A stretch of 64,000 nucleotides of DNA from Sipunculus nudus (GCA_026874595.1 CM049308.1:97497124-97561123), one strand, 5' to 3'; counted from the stretch's first letter, positions 32,800 through 46,260 are shown. The notes: generated by a model not told the origin, from the letters alone. Numbers and translations are program-made.

Positions 32800-33515
32800 C
32801 ATCGCAGATTTCAAACCTGAGACATTTGTTGACGATCCCGACCCTGATCAACTTGAACAGTTGACAAAGGAACAGTTTTTGCGTTGGGGTCAACACTTAG
32901 GGCTTAGTGTGAAAAAAGCTTTGAGAAAGCCTGATATCATTGCTAAAATAATGCAAGATCTAGTTAGCACAGGTTTAATTGAAGAGAGTGAAGTTGCAAC
33001 ATAAAAAATGACATCCTTGCTATGAAATTAGAATTTAAAAGTTTGAAATGCAACATGAGCTAGCATTAAAAGAGAGGGAAGAACGGTTAGAAAGAGACAG
33101 GCTAGAAAAAGAAAAAGAAATTGAGTTAAAACGACTGGAGGTAGAAAGACTTAAACTAAAATATAGTCTACGTGCTGCCCCAACTCACAGTTTTGATGTC
33201 GCTAAACACATAAGACTTGTCCCACCTTTTCAAGAAAAAGAGGTTGATAAATATTTCTTACACTTTGAAAAAGTAGCTGAAAATTAAAAATGGCCTCAGG
33301 AAAATTGGACTATGCTGTTACAAAGTGTATTGACTTTCAGTAGAAGCTGCTGCTGACTATGACCTGGTTAAACGGTTAATCCTAAAAGGTTATGAGTTAG
33401 TTCCGGAGGTTTACCCCCAGAAATTCAGAAATTGGGAAAAGCGCAAAGAACAGACCTACGTAGAGTTTGCTAGGACAAAAGAGCAGTTGTTTCATCGCTG
33501 GTGTAGCTGTTTTTA
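32800..33515 (+). pseudogene. gag: gag N-terminal part
   Basis: Pieces in order: FKPETFVDDPDPDQLEQL (about 32,811-32,864), a helical charged segment (KEREERLERDRLEKEKEIEL, about 33,063-33,125), then HIRLVPPFQEKEVDKYFLHF (about 33,205-33,265), KWPQENW and, after frame changes, a segment ending QLFHRW near 33,500. This fits the matrix/capsid-like region of Gmr1-type gag proteins. It stops abruptly at the LTR fragment at 33,507, and the following capsid part is missing. The distal gag part occurs separately at 27,930-28,340. Stops at 33,002 and 33,285 and frame changes rule out function. Confidence 0.75.
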
Positions 33516-33678
33516 GAATAAATTATATAATTATATAACAAAAAAACACTGACTTCTTTTTTCATACCCCTAGACATTTCACGCTGCCTAGTGTTACAGA
33601 ATGTGTTTTTTTTTTATATCCATGACAAAGTTTATGATCGTCACGCATACGTGATCTGTTGATATTAGGTTCTTAACA
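33507..33678 (+). repeat. LTR fragment (3' part), right boundary of the insertion
   Basis: It matches the last 175 bp or so of the complete LTR (from about 32,456), sharing 'cactgacttctt', 'tttcacgctgcct', 'atccatga-aaagtttatg' and 'cgtcacgcatacgt'. It ends TTAACA at 33,678 and is followed by AGGT and satellite DNA. The join with gag at about 33,507 lies inside the LTR, implying a deletion between gag and the downstream LTR. Confidence 0.85.
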
Positions 33679-36078
33679 AGGTATAAGCTTGATTATTAAA
33701 GTATAAGTCTGGATTATTTAGGTATGAGTCAGGATTATTCAGGTATGAGCCTGGATGATTCAGGTATAAGCCTGTGTGATTCAGGTATACGCCTGGTTCA
33801 TTCAAGCGTAGATGATCCAATTAGGAGCTTCGATAAAAGTGGGAGGAAATTGGATTATATAGGTTTCAGCCTGAATGATTAAAGTATGAGCCTGGATAAT
33901 TCAGGTATGAGCCTGTATGGTTCAGGTATGAGCCTGGATCATTCAGGGATTAGCGTGGATGGTCCAAGTAGGAGCTTCGATAAAAGTGGTAGGAACTTGG
34001 ATTATTTAGGTTTCAGTTTGTATGAGTCAGGTGTGAGCCTGGATCATTCAGGGATTAGCGTGGATGATCCAAGTAGGAGCTTCGAGGGAATAGTTTGGAT
34101 GATCCAAGTGGATGAAAGTGGTAGGAACTTGGATTATTTAGGTTTCAGCCTGTATGATTTTGGTATGAGTCTAGATCGTTCAGGGATTAGCGTGAATGAT
34201 CCAAGTAGGAGCTTCGAAAAAAAAAATCGTACGAACCTGGATTATTTAGGTTTCAGTTTGTATGAGTCAGGTGTGAGCCTGGATCATTCAGGGATTTGCG
34301 TGGATGATCCAAGTAGGATCTTGGATGAAAGTGGTACGAATTTAGATTATTTAGGTTTCAGCCTGTATGATCCAGGTATGAACTTCGATAATTCAGGGAT
34401 AAGCGTGAATGATCCAAGTAGGATCTTGGATGAAAGTGGTACGAATTTAGATTATTTAGGTTTCAGTTTGTAAGATTAAGGTGTGACCCTGGATCATCCA
34501 GGGATTAGCGTGGATGATCCAAGCAGAAGCTTTGATGAAAGTGGTACGAACTTGGATTATTTAGGTTTCAGCCTGTATGATTCAGGTATGAGCCTTTATG
34601 CTTCAGGTATGAGCCTGTATGATTCAGGTATGAGCTTGGATCATTCAGGGAATAGTTTGGATGATCCAAGTAGGAGCTTGGATGAAAGTGGTACATCTTG
34701 GATTATTTAGGTTTCAGCCTGTATGATTTTGTTATGAGCCTGGATGATTCAGGGATTAGCGTGGATGATCCAAGTAGAAGCTTGGATAAAAGTGGTACGA
34801 ACTTGGATTATTCAGGTTTCAACCTGTATGGATCTGGTATGAACCTGGATCATTCAGGGATTAGCGTGGATTATTGAGGTTTGAGCCTGTATAATGCAGG
34901 TATGAGCCTGTATGATTCAGGTATGAGCCTGTATGATTCAGGTATGAGCCTGGATGATTCAGGTATGAGCCTGGATGATTCAGGTATGAGCCTGGATGAT
35001 TCAGGTTTGAGCCTGGATAATTCAGGTATGAGCTTGTATGATTCAGGAATGAGCCTGAATGATTCAGGTAAGTTCCTGTATAATTCAGGTATAAGCCTGT
35101 ATGATTCAGGTATAAGCCTGTATGATTCAGGTATGAGCCTGGATCATTCAGGGATTAGCGTGGATAATCCATGTCGGAGCTTGGATGAAAGTTGTACGAA
35201 ATTGGATTCTTTAAGTTTCAGTTTGTATGATTTTGGTATGAGTCTGGATCATTCAGGGATTAGCGTGGATGATCCAAGTAGGAGCTTAGATAAAAGTGGT
35301 ACGAACTTGGATTATTTAGGTTTCAGCCTGTATGATTCAGGTATGAGCCTTTATGCTTCAGGTATGAGCCTGTATGATTCAGGTATGAGCTTGGATCATT
35401 CAGGGAATAGTTTTGATGATCCAAGTAGGAGCTTGGATGAAAGTGGTACATCTTGGATTATTTAGGTTTCAGCCTGTATGATTCAGGTATGAGCCTTTAT
35501 GCTTCAGGTATGAGCCTGTATGATTCAGGTATGAGCTTGGATCATTCAGGGAATAGTTTGGATGATCCAAGTAGGAGCTTTGATGAAAGTGGTACATCTT
35601 GGATTATTTAGGTTTCAGCCTGTATGATTGTGTTATGAGCCTGGATGATTCAGGGATTTGCGTGGATGATCCAAGTAGAAGCTTGGGTAAAAGTGGTACG
35701 AACTTGGATTATTCAGGTTTCAACCTGTATGGATCTGGTATGAACCTGGATCATTCAAGGATTAGCGTGGATTATTGAGGTTTGAGCCTGTATAATGCAG
35801 GTATGAGCCTGTATGATTCAGGTATGAGCCTGTATGATTCAGGTATGAGCCTGGATCATTCAGGTATGAGCCTGGATGATTCAGGTATGAGCCTGGATGA
35901 TTCAGGTTTGAGCCTGGATAATTCAGGTATGAGCTTGTATGATTCAGGAATGAGCCTAAATGATTCAGGTATGAGCCTGGATGGTTCACTTATAACTTTG
36001 ATGATTCAGGTATGAGCATGGATGGTTCAGGTATGAGCCTGGATGGTTCAGGTATGAGCCTGGATGATTCAGGTATGA
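33679..36078. repeat. 21 bp satellite, composite (105 bp-ordered) part
   Basis: The 21 bp monomers are arranged in ordered groups of about five that translate to the heptads SLYDSGM, SLDHSGI, SVDDPSR, SLDESGT and NLDYLGF, a 105 bp higher-order unit repeated many times. Single-base and longer indels break the frame at several places (for example 34,472, 34,708 and 35,463). It appears older and less homogeneous than the rest of the array. Confidence 0.93.
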
Positions 36079-38280
36079 GCCTGGATGGTTCAGGTATGAG
36101 CCTGGATGGTTCAGGTATGAGCCTGGATGGTTCAGGTATGAGCCTGGATGGTTAAGGTATGAGCATGGATGGTTCAGGTATAACTTTGATGATTCAGTTA
36201 TGAGCCTGGATGGTTCAGGTATGAGCCTGGATGGTTCAGGTATGAGCCTGGATGGTTAACGTATGAGCATGGATGGTTCAGGTATGAGCCTGGATGGTTA
36301 AGGTATGAGCATGGATGGTTCAGGTATGAGCCTGGATGGTTCAGGTATAACTTTGATGATTCATTTATGAGCTTGGATGGTTCAGGTATGATCCTGGATC
36401 ATTCAGGGATTAGCGTGGATTATAGAGGGTTTGAGCCTGTATAATGCAGGTATGAGCCTGGATGATTCAGGTTTGAGCCTGGATGGTTCAGGTATGAGCC
36501 TGGATGGTTCAGATATGAGTATGGATGGTTCAGATATGAGCCTGGATGATTCAGGTATGAGCCTGGATGATTCAGGTATGAGCCTGGATGGTTCATGTAT
36601 AAGCCTGGATGGTTCAGGTATGAGCCTGGATGGTTAAGGTATGAGCATGGATGGTTCAGGTATAACTTTGATGATTCAGGTATGAGCCTGGATGGTTCAG
36701 GTATGAGCCTGGATGGTTAAGGTATGAGCATGGATGGTTCAGGTATGAGCCTGGATGGTTCAGGTATAACTTTGATGATTCAGGTATGAGCATGGATGGT
36801 TCAGGTATGAGCCTGGATGGTTCAGGTATGAGCCTGGATGATTCAGGTATGAGCCTGGATGGTTCAGGTATGAGATTGGATGAAAGTTGTACGAAATTGG
36901 ATTCTTTAAGTTTCAGTTTGTATGATTTAGGTATATGTCTGGATCATTCAGGGATTTGCGTGGATGATCCAAGTAGGAGCTTAAATAAAAGTGGTACGAA
37001 CTTGGATTATTTAGGTTTCAGCCTGTATGATTCAGGTATGAGCCTTTATGCTTCAGGTATGAGCCTGTATGATTCAGGTATGAGCTTGGATCATTCAGGG
37101 AATAGTTTGGATGATCCAAGTAGGAGCTTGGATGAAAGTGGTACAAACTTGGATTATTTAGGTTTCAGCCTGTATGATTTTGTTATGAGCCTGGATGATT
37201 CAGGGATTAGCGTGGATGATCCAAGTAGAAGCTTGGGTAAAAGTAGTACGAACTTAGATTATTATGGTTTCAACCTGTATGGATCTGGTATGAACCTGGA
37301 TCATTCAGGGATTAGCGTGGATTATAGAGGGTTTGAGCCTGTATAATGCAGGTATGAGGCTGGATGATTCAGGTATGAGCCTGGATGGTTCAGGTATGAG
37401 CCTTGATGGTTCAGATATGAGTATGGATGGTTCAGATATGAGCCTGGATGATTCAGGTATGAGCCTGGATGGTTCAGGTATGAGCCTGGATGGTTCAGGT
37501 ATGAGCCTGGATGGTTCAGGTATGAGCCCTGATGGTTCAGGTATGAGCCTGGATGATTCAGGTATGAGCCTGGATAGTTCAGGTATGAGCCTGGATGGTT
37601 CAGGTTTGAGCCTGGATAATTTAGGTATGAGTCTGGATGGTTCAGGTATGAGCCTGGATGGTTCAGGTATGAGCCTGGATGGTTCAGGTATGAGCCTGGA
37701 TAATTCAGGTATGAGCCTGGTTGGTTCAGGTATGAGCATGGATGGTTCAGGTATGAGCATGGATAATTCAGGTATGAGCCTGGATGGTTCAGGTATGAGC
37801 CTGTATGATTCAGGTATAAGCCTGTATGATTCAGGTATGAGCCTGGATCATTCAGGGATTAGCGTGGATTATAGAGGGTTTGAGCCTGTATAATGCAGGT
37901 ATGAGCCTGGATGGTTCAGGTATGACCCTGGATAATTCAGGTATGAGCCTAAATGGTTCAGGTATGAGCCTGGATGGTTCAGGTATCAGCCTGGATGATT
38001 CAGGTATGAGCATGTATGGTTCAGGTAACAGCCTGGATGATTCAGGTATGAGCATGGATGGTTCAGGTATGAGCCTGGATGATTCAGGTATGAGCTTGGA
38101 TGATTCAGGTATGAGCTTGGATGGTTCAGGTATGAGCCTGGATGGTTCAGGTATGAGCCTGGATAATTTAGGTATGAGCCTGGATGGTTCAGGTACGAGC
38201 CTGGATGGTTCTGGTATGAGCCTGGATAATTCAGGTATGAGCATGGATGGTTCAGGTATGAGCATGGATGGTTCAGGTAT

Positions 38281-41178
38281 GAGCCTGGATAATTCAGGTA
38301 TGAGCCTGGATGGTTCAGGTATGAGCCTGGATGGTTCAGGTATGAGCCTGGATGGTTCTGGTATGAGCCTGGATAATTCAGGTATGAGCATGGATGGTTC
38401 AGGTATGAGCATGGATGGTTCAGGTATGAGCCTGGATAATTCAGGTATGAGCCTGGATGGTTCAGGTATGAGCCTGGATGATTCAGGTATGAGCCTGGAT
38501 AATTCAGGTATGAGCATGGATGGTTCAGATATGAGCCTGGATAATTCAGGTATGAGCCTAAATGGTTCAGGTATGAGCCAGGATGGTTCAGGTATCAGCC
38601 ATGATGATTCAGGTATGAGCATGTATGGTTCAGGTAACAGCCTGGATGATTCAGGTATGAGCATGGATGGTTCAGGTATGAGCCTGGATGATTCAGGTAT
38701 GAACTTGGATGATTCAGGTATGAGCTTGGATAGTTCAGGTATGAGCCTGGATGGTTCGGGTATGAGCATGGATGGTTCAGGTATGAGCCTCGATGATTCA
38801 GGTATGAGCATGGACGGTTCAGGTATGAGCCTGTATAATTCAGGTATGAGCCTGTATAATTCAGGTATAAGCCTGTATGATTCAGGTATGAGCCTGGATC
38901 ATTCAGGGATTAGCGTGGATAATCCATGTAGGAGCTTGGATGAAAGTTGTACGAAATTGGATTCTTCAAGTTTCAGTTTGTATTATTTTGGTATGAGTCT
39001 GGATCATTCAGGGATTAGAGTGGATGATCCAAGAAGGAGCTTAGATAAAAGTGGTACGAACTTGGATTATTTAGGTTTCAGTTTGTAAGATTCAGGTGTG
39101 ACCCTGGATCATCCAGGGATTAGCGTGGATGATCCAAGTAGGACCTTGGATGAAAGTGGTACAAACTTGGATTATTTAAGTTTCAGCCTGTATGATTCAG
39201 GTATAAACCTCGAAAATTCAGGGATTAGCGTGGATGGTTCAGGTATGAGCCTGGATAATTCAGGTATGAGCCTGGATGGTTCAGGTATGAGCATGGATGG
39301 TTCAGGTATGAGCCTGGATATTTCAGGTATGAGCCTGGATGGTTCAGGTATGAGCCTGGATAATTCAGGTATGAGCATGGATGGTTCAGGTATGAGCCTG
39401 GATAATTCAGGTATGAGCCTTATTGGTTCAGGTATGAGCATGTATGGTTCAGGTATCAATCTGGATGATTCAGGTATGAGCATGGATGGTTCAGGTATGA
39501 GCCTGCATGATTCAGGTATGAGCTTGGATGATTCAGGTATGAGCTTGGATGGTTCAGGTGTGAGCCTGGTTGGTTCAGGTATCAGCATGGATGGTTCAGG
39601 TATGAGCCTAGATGATTCAGGTATGAGCATGGATGGTTCAGGTATCAGCCTGGATAATTCATGTATGAGCATGTATTGTTTAGGTATCAGCCGGGATGAT
39701 TCAGGTATGAGCATGGATGGTTCAGGTATGAGCCTGGATGATTCAGGTATGAGCTTGGATGATTCAGGTATGAGCTTGGATGGTTCAGGTATGAGCATGG
39801 ATGGTTCAGGTATGAGCATGGATGGTTCAGGTATGAGCATGGATGGTTCAGGTATAAGCCTGGATGGCTCAGGTATGAGCCTTGATGGTTCAGGTATGAG
39901 CATGGATGATTCAGGTATGAGCATGGATGATTCAGGTATGAGCCTGGATGGTTCACGTATGAGCGTGGATGGTTCAGGTATGAACCTGGATAATTCAGGT
40001 ATGAGCCTGGATGGTTCAGGTATGAGCCTGGATAATTCAGGTATGAGCCTGGATAATTCAAGTATGAGCATGGATGGTTCAGGTATGAGCCAGGATAATT
40101 CAGTTATGAGACTGGATGGTTCAGGTATGAGCCTGGATGGTTCAGGTATCAGCCTGGATGATTCAGGTGTGAGCATGGATGGTTCAGTTATTAGCCTGGA
40201 TGATTCAGGTATGAGCATGGATGGTTCAGGTATGAGCCTGAATGAATCAGGTATGAGCTTGGATGATTCAGGTATGAGCTTGGATGGTTCAGGTATGAGC
40301 CTGGATGGTTCAGGTATGAGCCTGGATGATTCAGGTATGAGCATGGATGGTTCAGGTATCGGCCTGGATGATTCAGGTATGAGCATGGATGGTTCAGGTA
40401 TGAGCCTGGATGAATCAGGTATGAGCTTGGATGATTCAGGTATGAGCTTGGATGGTTCAGGTATCAGCCTGGATGGTTCAGGTATCAACCTGGATGGTTC
40501 AGGTATGAGCCTGGATGGTTCAGGTATGAGCATGGATGGTTCAGGTATGAGCCTGGATGGTTCAGGTATGAGCTTTGATGATTCAGGTATGAGCTTGGAT
40601 GGTTCAGGTATGAGTCTGGATGGTTCAGTTATGAGCCTGGATGGTTCAGGTATGAGCCTGGATGATTCAGGTATGAGCATGGATGGTTCAAGTATGAGCA
40701 TGGATGGTTCAGGTATGAGCCTGGATGGTTCAGGTATGAGCCTGGATGATTCAGGTATGAGCCTGGATGGTTCAGGTATAAGATTGGATGAAAGTTGTAC
40801 GAAATTGGATTCTTTAAGTTTCAGTTTGTATGATTTAGGTATGAGCTTGGATCATTCAGGGAATAGTTTGGATGATCCAAGTAGGAGCTTGGATGAAAGT
40901 GGTACAAACTTGGATTATTTAGGTTTCAGCCTGTATGATTCAGGTATAAACCTCGATAATTCAGAGATTAGCGTGGATGATCCAATTATGAGCTTGGATA
41001 AAAGTGGTACGACCTTGGATTATTCAGGTTTCAACCTGTATGGATCAGGTATGAACCTGGATCATTCAGGGATTAGCGTGGATTATTGAGGTTTGAGCCT
41101 GTATAATGAAGGTATGAGCCTGGATGATTCAGGTATGAGCCTGGATGGTTCAGGTATGAGCCTTGATAATTCAGGTAT
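38281..41178. repeat. Nested duplication A inside the 10.2 kb unit (2,898 bp offset)
   Basis: From 38,281 the order of monomer variants matches that from 41,179 at an offset of 2,898 bp, exactly 138 monomers. An example is the 'gatggttctg' variant at 38,351 and 41,249. The match continues through the composite spacer near 38,940/41,837. The same pair recurs in the second 10.2 kb copy. Confidence 0.85.
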
Positions 41179-44100
41179 GAGCCTGGATAATTCAGGTATG
41201 AGCCTGGATGGTTCAGGTATGAGCCTGGATGGTTCAGGTATGAGCCTGGATGGTTCTGGTATGAGCCTGGATAATTCAGGTATGAGCATGGATGGTTCAG
41301 GTATGAGCATGGATGGTTCAGGTATGAGCCTGGATAATTCAGGTATGAGCCTGGATGGTTCAGGTATGAGCCTGGATGATTCAGGTATGAGCCTGGATAA
41401 TTCAGGTATGAGCATGGATGGTTCAGATATGAGCCTGGATAATTCAGGTATGAGCCTAAATGGTTCAGGTATGAGCCAGGATGGTTCAGGTATCAGCCAT
41501 GATGATTCAGGTATGAGCATGTATGGTTCAGGTAACAGCCTGGATGATTCAGGTATGAGCATGGATGGTTCAGGTATGAGCCTGGATGATTCAGGTATGA
41601 ACTTGGATGATTCAGGTATGAGCTTGGATAGTTCAGGTATGAGCCTGGATGGTTCGGGTATGAGCATGGATGGTTCAGGTATGAGCCTCGATGATTCAGG
41701 TATGAGCATGGACGGTTCAGGTATGAGCCTGTATAATTCAGGTATGAGCCTGTATAATTCAGGTATAAGCCTGTATGATTCAGGTATGAGCCTGGATCAT
41801 TCAGGGATTAGCGTGGATAATCCATGTAGGAGCTTGGATGAAAGTTGTACGAAATTGGATTCTTCAAGTTTCAGTTTGTATTATTTTGGTATGAGTCTGG
41901 ATCATTCAGGGATTAGAGTGGATGATCCAAGAAGGAGCTTAGATAAAAGTGGTACGAACTTGGATTATTTAGGTTTCAGTTTGTAAGATTCAGGTGTGAC
42001 CCTGGATCATCCAGGGATTAGCGTGGATGATCCAAGTAGGACCTTGGATGAAAGTGGTACAAACTTGGATTATTTAAGTTTCAGCCTGTATGATTCAGGT
42101 ATAAACCTCGAAAATTCAGGGATTAGCGTGGATGGTTCAGGTATGAGCCTGGATGGTTCAGGTATGAGCCTGGATAATTCAGGTATGAGCCTGGATGGTT
42201 CAGGTATGAGCATGGATGGTTCAGGTATGAGCCTGGATATTTCAGGTATGAGCCTGGATGGTTCAGGTATGAGCCTGGATAATTCAGGTATGAGCATGGA
42301 TGGTTCAGGTATGAGCCTGGATAATTCAGGTATGAGCCTTATTGGTTCAGGTATGAGCCTGGATGGTTCAGGTATCAGCCTTGATGATTCAGGTATGAGC
42401 ATGTATGGTTCAGGTATCAATCTGGATGATTCAGGTATGAGCATGGATGGTTCAGGTATGAGCCTGCATGATTCAGGTATGAGCTTGGATGATTCAGGTA
42501 TGAGCTTGGATGGTTCAGGTGTGAGCCTGGTTGGTTCAGGTATCAGCATGGATGGTTCAGGTATGAGCCTAGATGATTCAGGTATGAGCATGGATGGTTC
42601 AGGTATCAGCCTGGATAATTCATGTATGAGCATGTATTGTTTAGGTATCAGCCGGGATGATTCAGGTATGAGCATGGATGGTTCAGGTATGAGCCTGGAT
42701 GATTCAGGTATGAGCTTGGATGATTCAGGTATGAGCTTGGATGGTTCAGGTATGAGCATGGATGGTTCAGGTATGAGCATGGATGGTTCAGGTATGAGCA
42801 TGGATGGTTCAGGTATAAGCCTGGATGGCTCAGGTATGAGCCTTGACGGTTCAGGTATGAGCATGGATGATTCAGGTATGAGCATGGATGATTCAGGTAT
42901 GAGCCTGGATGGTTCACGTATGAGCGTGGATGGTTCAGGTATGAACCTGGATAATTCAGGTATGAGCCTGGATGGTTCAGGTATGAGCCTGGATAATTCA
43001 GGTATGAGCCTGGATAATTCAAGTATGAGCATGGATGGTTCAGGTATGAGCCAGGATAATTCAGTTATGAGACTGGATGGTTCAGGTATGAGCCTGGATA
43101 ATTCAGGTATGAGCCTGGATGGTTCAGGTATGAGCCTGGATAATTCAGGTATGAGCCTGGATGGTTCAGGTATGAACCTGGATAATTCAGGTATGAGCCT
43201 GGATAATTCAGGTATGAGCCTGGATGGTTCAGGTATGAGCCAGGATAATTCAGTTATGAGACTGGATGGTTCAGGTATGAACCTGGATAATTCAGGTATG
43301 AGCCTGGATGGTTCAGGTATGAGCCTGGATAATTCAGGTATGAGCCTGGATAATTCAAGTATGAGCATGGATGGTTCAGGTATGAGCCAGGATAATTCAG
43401 TTATGAGACTGGATGGTTCAGGTATGAGCCTGGATGGTTCAGGTATCAGCCTGGATGATTCAGGTGTGAGCATGGATGGTTCAGTTATTAGCCTGGATGA
43501 TTCAGGTATGAGCATGGATGGTTCAGGTATGAGCCTGAATGAATCAGGTATGAGCTTGGATGATTCAGGTATGAGCTTGGATGGTTCAGGTATGAGCCTG
43601 GATGGTTCAGGTATGAGCCTGGATGATTCAGGTATGAGCATGGATGGTTCAGGTATCGGCCTGGATGATTCAGGTATGAGCATGGATGGTTCAGGTATGA
43701 GCCTGGATGGTTCAGGTATGAGCTTTGATGATTCAGGTATGAGCTTGGATGGTTCAGGTATGAGCCTGGATGGTTCAGTTATGAGCCTGGATGGTTCAGG
43801 TATGAGCCTGGATGATTCAGGTATGAGCATGGATGGTTCAAGTATGAGCATAGATGGTTCAGGTATGAGCCTGGATGGTTCAGGTATGAGCCTGGATGAT
43901 TCAGGTATGAGCCTGGATGGTTCAGGTATAAGATTGGATGAAAGTTGTACGAAATTGGATTCTTTAAGTTTCAGTTTGTATGATTTAGGTATGAGCTTGG
44001 ATCATTCAGGGAATAGTTTGGATGATCCAAGTAGGAGCTTGGATGAAAGTGGTACAAACTTGGATTATTTAGGTGTCAGCCTGTATGATTCAGGTATAAA

Positions 44101-44310
44101 CCTCGATAATTCAGAGATTAGCGTGGATGATCCAATTATGAGCTTGGATAAAAGTGGTACGACCTTGGATTATTCAGGTTTCAACCTGTATGGATCAGGT
44201 ATGAACCTGGATCATTCAGGGATTAGCGTGGATTATTGAGGTTTGAGCCTGTATAATGAAGGTATGAGCCTGGATGATTCAGGTATGAGCCTGGATGGTT
44301 CAGGTATGAG
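41179..44310. repeat. Nested duplication B inside the 10.2 kb unit
   Basis: Partner of duplication A. By its right part the offset has grown from 2,898 to 3,150 bp, a net gain of 252 bp or 12 monomers. Relative to A it has extra runs of DNS/DGS and QDNSVMRLDGS monomers near 43,080-43,360 and lacks a short run seen at about 40,411-40,560. All the changes I can see are whole monomers. Confidence 0.8.
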
Positions 44311-46260
44311 CCTGGATGGTTCAGATATGAGTATGGATGGTTCAGATATAAGCCTGGATGATTCAGGTATGAGCCTGGATGGTTCAGGTATTAGCCTGGA
44401 TGGTTCAGGTATGAGCCTGGATGGTTCAGGTATGAGCCTGCATGATTCAGATATGAGCCTGGATGGTTCAGGTATGAGCATGGATGGTTCAGGTATGAGC
44501 CTGGACTTTTCAGGTATGAGCCTGGAAAGTTCAGGTTTGAGCCTGGATGGTTCAGGTATGGCCTGGATGGTTCAGGTATCAGCCTGGATGATTCAGGTAT
44601 CAGCCGTGATGGTTCAGGTATGAGCATGGATGGTTCAGGTATCAGCCTGGATAATTTAGGTATCAGCCTGGATGGTTCAGGTATGAGCCTGGATGATTCA
44701 GGTATGAGCCTGGATGGTTCAGGTATCAGCATGGATGGTTCAGGTATGAGCCTGGATGGTTCAGGTATGAGCCTGGATGGTTCAGGTATGAGCATGGATG
44801 GTTCAGGTATGAGCCTGAATAATTCAGGTATGAGCCTGGATGGTTTAGGTATGAGCCTGGATAATTCAGGTATGAGCCTGGATGGTTCAGGTATGAGCCT
44901 GTATAATTCAGGTATGAGCCTAAATGGTTCAGGTATGAGCCTGGATGGTTCAGGTATCAGCCTGGATGATTCAGGTATGAGCATGTATGGTTAAGGTATC
45001 AACCTGGATGATTCAGGTATGACCATGGATGGTTCAGGTATGAACCTGGATGATTCAGGTATGAGCCTGGATGGTTCAGGTATGAGATAAGAAGAAAGTT
45101 GTACGAAATTGGATACTTTAAGTTTCAGTTTGTATGATTTTGGTATGAGTCTGGATCATTCAGGGATTAGAGTGTATGATCCAAGTAGGAGCTTAGATAA
45201 AAGTGGTACGAACTTGGATTAATTAGGTTTCAGTTTGTATGAGTCAGGTGTGAGCCTGGATAATTTAGGTATGAGCCTGGATGGTTCAGGTATGAGCCTG
45301 GATGGTTCAGGTATAAGCCTGGATGGTTCAGGTATGAGCCTGGATGGTTCAGGTATGAGCATGGATGGTTCAGGTATGAGCCTGGATGGTTCAGGTATGA
45401 GCTTTGATGATTCAGGTATGAGCTTGGATGGTTCAGGTATGAGCCTGGATGGTTCAGGTATGAGCCTGGATGGTTCAGGTATGAGACTGGATGGTTCAGG
45501 TATGAGCCTGGATAATTCAGGTATGAGCCTGGATGGTTCAGGTATGATCATGCATGGTTCAGGTATGAGCCTGGATATTTCAGGTATGAGCCTGGATGGT
45601 TCAGGTATGAGCCTGGATGATTCAGGTATGAGCCTGGATGGTTCAGGTATGAGCCTGGATCGTTCAGATATGAGTATGGATGGTTCAGATATAAGCCTGG
45701 ATGATTCAGGTATGAGCCTGGATGGTTCAGGTATTAGCCTGGATGGTTCAGGTATGAGCCTGGATGGTTCAGGTATGAGCCTGCATGATTCAGATATGAG
45801 CATGGATGATTCAGGTATGAGCATGGATGGTTCAGGTATGAGCATGGATGGTTCAGGTATGAGCCTGGACAATTCAGGTATGAGCCTGGAAAGTTCAGGT
45901 TTGAGCCTGGATGGTTCAGGTATGGCCTGGATGGTTCAGGTATCAGCCTGGATGATTCAGGTATGAGCCGTGATGGTTCAGGTATGAGCATGGATGGTTC
46001 AGGTATCAGCCTGGATAATTTAAGTATGAGCCTTGATGGTTCAGGTATGAGCCTGGATGATTCAGGTATGAGCCTGGATGGTTCAGGTATGAGCATGGAT
46101 GGTTCAGGTATGAGCCTGGATGGTTCAGGTATGAGCATGGATGGTTCAGGTATGAACATGGATGGTTCAGGTATGAGCCTGGATAATTCAGGTATGAGCC
46201 TGGATGGTTCAGGTATGAGCCTGGATAATTCAGGTATGAGCATGGATGGTTCAGGTATGA

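Larger units (their letters stand above)
27570..33678 (+). mobile_element. Composite, dead Ty3/gypsy (Gmr1-type) LTR retrotransposon inserted in the satellite
   Basis: In order: an inverted LTR 3' part (27,570-27,905), the gag C-terminal part, an acidic linker, integrase, reverse transcriptase and RNase H. A polypurine tract, a complete LTR (31,746-32,630), a primer-binding site, the gag N-terminal part and another LTR 3' part (33,507-33,678) follow. Integrase before RT is the order described for the Gmr1 group of Ty3/gypsy elements, instead of the usual RT-RH-IN. Both outer boundaries are LTR 3' ends (TGTTACGG reading inward on the left, TTAACA on the right), flanked by AGGT at 27,566-27,569 and 33,679-33,682. 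The gag halves sit on opposite sides of the complete LTR, so the structure is rearranged or is two tandem elements sharing one LTR. Every reading frame is interrupted. Confidence 0.85.
36079..46260. repeat. Copy 1 of a 10,182 bp tandem segmental duplication
   Basis: This block is repeated at a constant offset of 10,182 bp. Diagnostic landmarks recur exactly, for example 'ggttaagg' at 36,150 and 46,332, the composite spacer at 36,881 and 47,063, and the 2.24 kb open stretch at 41,996 and 52,178. The start is placed where the four DGS monomers at about 36,079 cease to match upstream. Confidence 0.93.

Noticed and set aside
41996-44239. A 747-codon open frame (and its twin at 52,178-54,421) as a repetitive structural or adhesive protein gene
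   Set aside because: It lies wholly inside the 21 bp satellite, and opposite-strand frames of up to 593 codons are open over the same DNA. There is no signal peptide, non-repetitive domain or promoter, and monomer changes are mostly residue-altering.
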